A stretch of 64,000 nt of DNA from positions 81,259-145,258 of the forward strand of contig NZ_JAPFBW010000016.1 of assembly GCF_026153205.1 (NCBI RefSeq). The letters are read 5' to 3'. Made by a program: the position numbers and the translations under genes. Shown here piece by piece: positions 59,052 to 64,000 of this stretch. The notes under the pieces were generated by a model. It was not told the DNA's origin and did not search any database. It worked only from the letters and a program-made list of their open reading frames with translations. The number at the start of each line of letters is the position of its first letter. Within the stretch, counting starts at the first letter, position 1. Source of the DNA: Aquabacterium sp. A7-Y. GTDB taxonomy: Bacteria > Pseudomonadota > Gammaproteobacteria > Burkholderiales > Burkholderiaceae_C.

Positions 59052-60014
59052 ATGAAACTGCGTTCACTGTTGTATGACGCCGGATGTTCCGTCTGCACTG
59101 ACATTGCTCGGGATGCCGAGGCCGAGGCCAGGGGATGGCTGCGCATCAGGCCGCTGCAGGACCCCGAGATGCGTCAGCTGCTGGCGGACCATGCCCCCAA
59201 GCTGGGGCGGCGGCCCGCCCTGGTCACGCAGGACGGCGACCGCGTGACCGTGAGTACCGGCTGGACCATGTTGGCCAAGCTGGCGGGAGGTGTGGGGCCA
59301 CGGCGCTGCTGGCGCCTGTTGTGTCGCTTGGCGGAGGCCAAGTCCCCGGCTGTGCAGCGCGAATCTTCGGCCCGCCGCCAACTGCTGCGGGCCTTCGGCG
59401 GCGGTACTCTTGCCGCCGTGACGGGCTTCGTGATGGCCAGTCCTTCGAGCGAGTCCGAAGATGACGCCACGCTGATCACCGATGAAAGGCGCAGCGCCGT
59501 CATCGCCGCCGTCCGCGGGGAGATCAAGGTCCAGATCGCAGAGCAACAGCTGCTGGGACTCGGGTTCCTGCTCACCACCGACAGCGCCGCGGTGCTGCGA
59601 TCCAGGGACGGTGATCAGCTGACGATGGTGTTCTACCCCGACGCGAACGGCCGCCCCGACCGCGCCGGCGTGATGGCGCACGAACGCACGCGCGACGGGA
59701 CGACCCGCGTGCGAGTGGAGGCCCTGGAGGCCGCCCCAGAGGCGCTCTCCAACTCCGCCGGCCGGTACCGCCGGGGCGAGCTGAGAACCACGAGCTCGAT
59801 GCGCATCGCCGAAAACGGGGGCATCGTCGTCCCTGCGGGCAGAAAAGAGTGGTTCGTCTGCATGTTGGCGTGTCTAGGGGCTCAGTGCCCGGACAATGTC
59901 GGCACCTGCCTGCGGCTCTGGGTTCCTCTGCCCGTGATCCTCGCCTGCATGGTCGGCTTGTGCGGCAGGGATGCTTATCGCTGCCACCAGGACGTCTGCA
60001 AGGATGAATGGTAG
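59052..60014 (+). CDS. DCC/thioredoxin-like domain fused to Tat-like segment and cysteine-rich C-terminus
   Basis: A 320-residue protein; ATG 59052 is chosen over GTG 59049 because AGGA lies 7 bases before it. Residues 1-95 look like a DCC-type thiol-disulfide domain: LLYDAGCSVCTDIARDAEAE, then WLRIRPLQDPEMR. At about 108-130 there is a Tat-like stretch (ARRQLLRAFGGGTLAAVTGF) inside the chain. The middle is hydrophilic. The last 50 residues are hydrophobic with eight cysteines (spacing C-x3-C-x4-C-x6-C-x12-C-x4-C-x6-C-x4-C), reminiscent of Cys-rich bacteriocin-like tails such as halocin C8, but that relation is only a resemblance. Function unknown. Confidence 0.65.
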   Translation: MKLRSLLYDAGCSVCTDIARDAEAEARGWLRIRPLQDPEMRQLLADHAPKLGRRPALVTQDGDRVTVSTGWTMLAKLAGGVGPRRCWRLLCRLAEAKSPAVQRESSARRQLLRAFGGGTLAAVTGFVMASPSSESEDDATLITDERRSAVIAAVRGEIKVQIAEQQLLGLGFLLTTDSAAVLRSRDGDQLTMVFYPDANGRPDRAGVMAHERTRDGTTRVRVEALEAAPEALSNSAGRYRRGELRTTSSMRIAENGGIVVPAGRKEWFVCMLACLGAQCPDNVGTCLRLWVPLPVILACMVGLCGRDAYRCHQDVCKDEW

Positions 60015-60398
60015 CCCCGGCAGCACTCGGCACGGCCCGCGCCTGGCGTCGCGGTCTCTGCGAAGGAGCCGCCATTCGGCAGCCAGATGATCCCTTTGAT
60101 CCACGCAGTGCGATCCTTCGAGATGCGGCGCCCAGCGTCCGATGCATGGCTATACGCAAGAGCAGACGAAAGGAGAGTACTCGGCCGCAGGCCAGCGTGA
60201 GGCCGGAATTCGGGGCAGCGCTTCACGGTTGATCAGCCCCGCAGTTGACGTGCACTTGACACCTGGCCGGCTGTCTGTCGGAACAGCCGGCCTGTTCGAC
60301 CGAGCAGCACGGCGTGTTCTCGGGGGCCGGGCACGATGCAGCGAGGTTACGCTGCAAGCACCACAACCACGGTCAGTGGGCACCACAGGAGGTCTGTC
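60015..60398. other. Intergenic region with stem-loop before exported-protein gene
   Basis: About 384 bases without a recognised gene. TGCAGCG (60337-60343) and CGCTGCA (60350-60356) form a 7-bp stem with a 6-base loop, 43 bases before the next start codon. Confidence 0.4.
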
Positions 60399-61211
60399 AT
60401 GCGTGATGGTCAACCGGCTGCCGCCACATCCAGTGCTGTCTCCGCCATGTGGCCTTGTATGCGGCGGCGTTTTCGACAGTCGGCCGCGGCCCTGTGTGCC
60501 GCTGCGGCAACCGGCGTCACAAGCGGGGCACCGCCTCCCGCGACCGCCTACGCCTCGTGGAGGAACTTGAGCTATCAGGTCATTGACCTCGATGTGAATG
60601 ACGGCATCCAGGCGGGTTACAGCATCAGCACGCGACCCACCGATCAAGACGCAACGTCCGCCAATGTCTGGAGAAGCACAGACGGTGCGAGCCGCGTCGA
60701 CGTGAAGTATGCGTTCATGGTGCCGGCGACCGCTGAATTCACCTTTCCGGAGGGTGGCGGCGCGGCCCGCCTTGATCCTTGGACCGGCGCCGAGGCCCGC
60801 GCCTACCTGGCCATGCAAGGCATGGTGTCCGCGGGCGCTGGGACCATGCGCGGGCTGAACCCGAACGCGCCGGTGGGCGAGTACGGCATCGTCCTCAACC
60901 CCAATACTCAACTCATCGTTTCGCTTGAGGCCGGCACCGAGGTGACGGACGTGGGTCTTGTCGACGGCGCCGGCAGCGTCGCAACTGCCACGGTCTCGCT
61001 GGTGCTCATGGATCGGACGGGCAGGGGCGGGCGTCAGTCCTTGGAACTCATGACACGCCACGACAGCACTTCCGAGAGTACAGAGCGGGCGAGCGTCCTG
61101 TCGGTGACGCTGGAGAATCGCAGCCGTTCAGCGGTGGATGCGCAGATCTCCGTGTCGGCGCATGCCAATGTGAACGTCAGCAGCGTGCCCGCGGCCTCAG
61201 CTGGACGGTGA
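60399..61211 (+). CDS. Hypothetical exported protein
   Basis: A 270-residue protein; AGGAGG lies 5 bases before ATG 60399. A basic N-terminal region (MRRRFRQ) and a short hydrophobic Ala-rich stretch (SAAALCAAAATGVTSGA) look like a signal peptide, with a long n-region. The mature part opens WRNLSYQVIDLDVNDGIQAGY, a phrase also common at the start of small PEP-CTERM proteins of beta-proteobacteria, but no PEP-CTERM signal is present. The body is beta-rich with alternating hydrophobic residues. Family and function not recognised. Confidence 0.6.
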   Translation: MRDGQPAAATSSAVSAMWPCMRRRFRQSAAALCAAAATGVTSGAPPPATAYASWRNLSYQVIDLDVNDGIQAGYSISTRPTDQDATSANVWRSTDGASRVDVKYAFMVPATAEFTFPEGGGAARLDPWTGAEARAYLAMQGMVSAGAGTMRGLNPNAPVGEYGIVLNPNTQLIVSLEAGTEVTDVGLVDGAGSVATATVSLVLMDRTGRGGRQSLELMTRHDSTSESTERASVLSVTLENRSRSAVDAQISVSAHANVNVSSVPAASAGR

Positions 61212-61618
61212 TGACCTTGGACGGCTGCGCTCAGAGGGCTCAGCCGGCCCATGAGACGCTCACCGAGGTGCGCTTCAACAGCTCGGAAACCACCTGCCGG
61301 ATCGGGATGCACCGGCGCACGCCGGGCTCAAGCTGGAGAGGCAGCGCGTGAAGTGACGCTGCTCGTCGGGCAGTGACAACACGCGATAGGGGAAATCATC
61401 GCTCCCTATACTTCGACGGCAGCGACGGCATTGCGAATGCCGTCCGGAGATGACCCTCGAAAGGTCGCCATGCCGGTTTTTTTGTTCGTCTTTCATGGGC
61501 GTGCTGGCAACGCTCGTTGCCGCCAATGCCGTGGGCCAGGCGACGCTACTGCACGGCCCATCCCCTCAGCGCGGTCATCGCCATGCCGCAGGCTCGGCTG
61601 ACTGCCAGGAATCCGCCG
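61212..61618. other. Intergenic region with perfect palindrome upstream of pilU-like gene
   Basis: About 407 bases without a recognised gene. GACGGCATT-GCG-AATGCCGTC (61424-61444) is a perfect 9-bp inverted repeat with a 3-base centre, 175 bases before the ATPase start and next to a TATACT sequence (61407). It could be an operator or a hairpin. Confidence 0.4.
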
Positions 61619-62908
61619 ATGACCTTCACCGAAGAACAGGCTCGGGCCTACATGCACAAGCTGCTGGCCGCGATGAGCCAGGCCGGCGGCTCCGACCTGT
61701 TTGTTTCCGCCGATTTCCCGCCGAGCATGAAGGCCCACGGCAGCATGAAGTCGCTGACCGCCCAGAAGCTCACACCCGAGGTCACGCGCATGCTGGCCCA
61801 CGCGATGATGAACCCCACGCAGCGCGAGGAGTTCGAGCGGGAGATGGAGTGCAACTTTGCGATCTCGATTCCCGGCGTCTCGCGCTTCCGGGTCAACGTC
61901 TATGTACAGCAGCAGAGTGTGGGCATGGTGATCCGCACCATCGCCTCAGAGATCCCCAGCTTCGAGAAGCTGAAGCTGCCGGAGATTCTGAAGGAAGTGG
62001 TGATGACCAAGCGCGGTCTGGTGCTCGTGGTCGGCGCCACCGGCTCGGGCAAGTCCACGACGCTCGCCGCGATGATCGATCACCGCAACCGAACCTCGGG
62101 CGGCCACATCATCACGGTGGAGGACCCCGTGGAGTACGTGCATCCCTCGCGCATGTCGCTAGTGACCCACCGCGAGGTCGGCGTCGACACCAAGTCGTGG
62201 CACAACGCGCTGAAGAACACGCTGCGCCAGGCGCCCGATGTCATCCTCATCGGCGAGATCCGCGACACCGAGACGATGGAGCACGCGATCGCGTTTGCCG
62301 AAACGGGTCATCTCTGCCTGGGCACGCTGCACGCCAACAGCGCGAGCCAGACGATCGAGCGCATCGTCAACTTCTTCCCCGAAGAGCGGCGCACTCAGCT
62401 GCTGATGGACCTCTCGGCCAATCTGCGGTCCATCGTCTCGCAGCGCCTGGTGCGACGCGAGGACGGCAACGGCCGCGCGGCGGCGATCGAGATCCTGCTG
62501 AACACGCCGACCATCTCCGAGAAGATCGTCACCGGCCAGTTCCACGAGATCAAGGGAATCATGTCGCGCTCACGTGAGCTGGGCATGCGCACCTTCGACT
62601 GGGCGCTGTTCGAGCTTTACAACCAGGGCATCATCAGCTTCGACGAGGCGATCCGCAACGCCGACTCGGCCAACGAGCTCCGGCTGAACATCAAGCTCAA
62701 GAGTGAGCGCGGAGAACCGCCGTCGTCCGCGATGATGTCGCTGACGATCGACGCGGGCCCGAGCGAGAAGGAACTGGCCGAGCAACGCCACCAGGAGATG
62801 CAGCGCCAGCAGGAGGCGCGCAAGCGGCACGAGGAGGCCGAGCTGGTGAAGCTGCGCGAGAAAAAGCGGCTGGCCGAGCTCGAGGCCGCGCAGCCGAAGA
62901 AGGGCTGA
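61619..62908 (+). CDS. pilU: PilT/PilU-family type IV pilus retraction ATPase, PilU-like
   Basis: A 429-residue secretion-type ATPase. CAGGA about 8 bases upstream supports ATG 61619. Walker A GATGSGKSTT near 139, acidic-box VEDPVEYVH, Walker B DVILIGEIRD near 210 and His-box GHLCLGTLHANSA near 235 are intact, so it should be active. The PilT-like AIRNADSANELRLNIK end is followed by about 60 charged residues rich in Glu/Lys/Arg (coiled-coil-like), longer than PilT and as in PilU. PilU assists PilT in powering pilus retraction. No pilT lies immediately upstream, so the PilU call depends on the tail and could be another PilT paralogue. Confidence 0.85.
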   Translation: MTFTEEQARAYMHKLLAAMSQAGGSDLFVSADFPPSMKAHGSMKSLTAQKLTPEVTRMLAHAMMNPTQREEFEREMECNFAISIPGVSRFRVNVYVQQQSVGMVIRTIASEIPSFEKLKLPEILKEVVMTKRGLVLVVGATGSGKSTTLAAMIDHRNRTSGGHIITVEDPVEYVHPSRMSLVTHREVGVDTKSWHNALKNTLRQAPDVILIGEIRDTETMEHAIAFAETGHLCLGTLHANSASQTIERIVNFFPEERRTQLLMDLSANLRSIVSQRLVRREDGNGRAAAIEILLNTPTISEKIVTGQFHEIKGIMSRSRELGMRTFDWALFELYNQGIISFDEAIRNADSANELRLNIKLKSERGEPPSSAMMSLTIDAGPSEKELAEQRHQEMQRQQEARKRHEEAELVKLREKKRLAELEAAQPKKG

Positions 62909-63105
62909 GCGCCGCGTTGGCACCGCTTGCGGGAGGCGAGCCGGGTTTTCAGCGGCTCGACCTGCTCGCGGTTCACCGTGCAGCCGCGGTGGGCCTTCAG
63001 GAATCGCGATGGGTCGAGTGCTGCTTCAAGGCGCCGGCTACGGAAAAGCGACCGAAGCGTGCTCGAGGCCTGCTTCCACCTGCCGGCCGCCGCGGCCCAG
63101 CCATG

Positions 63106-63132
63106 AAAAAAGCCCGCCGGAGCGGGCTTTTC
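63106..63132 (-). terminator. Rho-independent terminator
   Basis: GCCCGC (63112-63117) and GCGGGC (63122-63127) form a stem with a 4-base loop, flanked by A6 on one side and T4 on the other. In the minus direction the T-run is six long, so it fits best as the terminator of the DUF4148 gene, 46 bases after its stop; it may also stop readthrough from pilU. Confidence 0.8.
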
Positions 63133-63177
63133 CTTCGTCGTCACCAGCAGCGGGCCGCTTGGGCCCGCCCTTCAAGC

Positions 63178-63495
63178 TCAGCCGCCGACGTTGATCGGGG
63201 CAGCGCTGGGCTGGGTGCGCAGGAAGCTGGCGGTTTCCTGCTTCACGTCCTCGCGGCTGCGGGCGGTGGCGGTAGCAGCCTGCGCGGGCAGCACGGTGGC
63301 TTCGCCGCTGAACACGGCCAGTTGTTCACCTTGGGCGCGGGCCTGGGCCAGCTCGGCCTTCACTTCGGCACGGGTCTTCAGCGACTGCGCTTCGCGGGTC
63401 CAGGTCTGGTCGAAGTCGTTCGCTTCACCGGCAAAGGCGCCGGCGGCAGCAAAAGCGGTCATCGCGGCAACGATCAGGGTCTTCTTGGCGTTCAT
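63178..63495 (-). CDS. DUF4148 family small exported protein
   Basis: A 105-residue protein. The start MNAKKTLIV at 63495 has GGAGC 5-6 bases upstream; an in-frame ATG 12 bases earlier lacks one. A signal peptide (LIVAAMTAFAAAGAFA-GEA) is followed by the DUF4148 pattern: SLKTRAEVKAELAQARAQGE and a C-terminal SREDVKQETASFLR. The family is abundant in Burkholderiales, of unknown periplasmic role. A terminator follows. Confidence 0.9.
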   Translation of the reverse strand: MNAKKTLIVAAMTAFAAAGAFAGEANDFDQTWTREAQSLKTRAEVKAELAQARAQGEQLAVFSGEATVLPAQAATATARSREDVKQETASFLRTQPSAAPINVGG

Positions 63496-63781
63496 GTTCA
63501 GCTCCATTCACAAGCGGGTTAGGTCCGGGTCGGCAGGATCAGCCCCCGGCCCCTCGCTGAGTCGCAACCGTTGGTCGTTTGTGCTCATCGATGGGATGAA
63601 CTTTAGGTGTTAACCCTTGGCGGAAAAACGGGCCTGGCTACAATGAATCGTTTCGGAAACCGCAACAAAGGGGAAGGCTGTGGACCGTCTGCATTCGCCA
63701 TGGCCGGCCCATGTCCAGCTGACGTCCATCGTCGGCTGCCCTGCAACTCGCACCACACCAGGGCCGAGCCTGGTTGTGAAC

Positions 63782-63817
63782 CTTCAAGATCTTGTTTCTT
63801 GATTTGGGATCTTGAAG
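63782..63817. repeat. Inverted repeat CTTCAAGATC / GATCTTGAAG
   Basis: A perfect 10-bp inverted repeat with a 16-base loop, 27 bases downstream of the minus-strand SRPBCC stop. No T-run follows, so a terminator role is uncertain. The rest of the gap 63496-63843 shows no gene. Confidence 0.5.
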
Positions 63818-63843
63818 CTTCACACCCAGGCTGACGACGCCCG

Positions 63844-64000
63844 TCAGTCGGGGATCACGGGCTCGACCAGGGTCGCGAGTTGCGCCAGCGATTCCTGCCA
63901 CCCGAGGTAGCACATCTCGACCGGTATGGCCTCCGGGATGCCCTCCTGCGTGATGCTCAGCTCGTCCCGCATGACACGCCTGCAGGACTCACGGTCGTCT
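63844..64000 (-). CDS. SRPBCC/AHSA1-family protein, C-terminal part
   Basis: The last 51 codons of a gene whose 5' end lies beyond the right edge. The visible residues include CRRVMRDELSITQEG, then VEMCYLGWQESLAQLATLVE and PVIPD-stop. GW-Q-x-S-L-x-x-L-x-x-L-V-E at the very C-terminus is typical of activator-of-Hsp90-ATPase-like (AHSA1/START) small ligand-binding proteins. No motif for a specific ligand is visible. Confidence 0.65.
   Translation of the reverse strand, partial: DDRESCRRVMRDELSITQEGIPEAIPVEMCYLGWQESLAQLATLVEPVIPD

Noticed and set aside
60150..61061. Minus-strand 303-codon frame opposite the exported protein
   Set aside because: The plus-strand gene has a strong AGGAGG site and a signal-peptide-like start; the minus frame lacks both.
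63638..63913. Minus-strand 91-codon frame overlapping the SRPBCC gene end
   Set aside because: It conflicts with the SRPBCC reading frame, which shows a family-typical C-terminus, and has no protein-like pattern.

Overview
The window reads as chromosomal DNA of a GC-rich beta-proteobacterium, most likely order Burkholderiales. The signs are a cyoABCD quinol oxidase operon followed by SURF1 and a RegB/RegA redox pair, a DUF4148 protein, a PEP-CTERM protein, a trimeric-type porin and PilU. No species is claimed. No rRNA, tRNA, insertion sequence, CRISPR array or replication origin was recognised.

Positions 1-36631 hold a non-ribosomal peptide cluster that looks like a lipopeptide metallophore (siderophore) locus. 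A minus-strand operon runs from 34721 to the left edge with overlapping genes: TauD-type hydroxylase, fatty-acyl-AMP ligase/carrier/condensation protein, second TauD-type hydroxylase, three NRPS proteins (2+2+3 modules, terminal thioesterase), TonB-dependent receptor, and the first codons of a probable cyclic-peptide-type ABC exporter. Divergent from it are an MbtH-like protein and a diaminobutyrate aminotransferase. Reading the adenylation-domain pocket residues by eye gives a co-linear prediction: acyl-His, Dab-like (D), Asp (D), Thr, Ser (D), Dab-like, Gly. The two hydroxylases are best explained as making beta-hydroxy-His and beta-hydroxy-Asp. From memory this is close in composition to the Pseudomonas siderophores corrugatin/histicorrugatin. 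A condensation-like domain with a destroyed catalytic motif precedes the His adenylation domain and may be a hydroxylase docking ('interface') domain. A Fur-box-like sequence lies in the divergent promoter region.

Positions 36852-45136 form a respiratory block on the minus strand: cyoA-cyoB-cyoC-cyoD-SURF1-regB-regA, with a divergent MFS transporter. A perfect TTGAT-N4-ATCAA (FNR/ANR-type) site sits between cyoA and the transporter. SURF1 without cyoE suggests a ba3-type quinol oxidase.

Positions 45061-64000 are a mosaic of single genes and short operons: a PEP-CTERM surface protein whose 3' end overlaps the transporter gene, a DUF4157 metallopeptidase-like protein, a VOC-receiver-domain fused frame, an MFS transporter, a two-gene twin-cysteine operon behind a MerR-type 19-bp-spacer promoter, a cytochrome P450, a porin, a small-membrane-protein/ECF-sigma operon with CPVC motifs, a protein joining a CxxC thioredoxin-like start to a Tat-like segment and a cysteine-rich tail, an exported protein, a PilU-like ATPase, a DUF4148 protein and the end of an AHSA1/SRPBCC protein.
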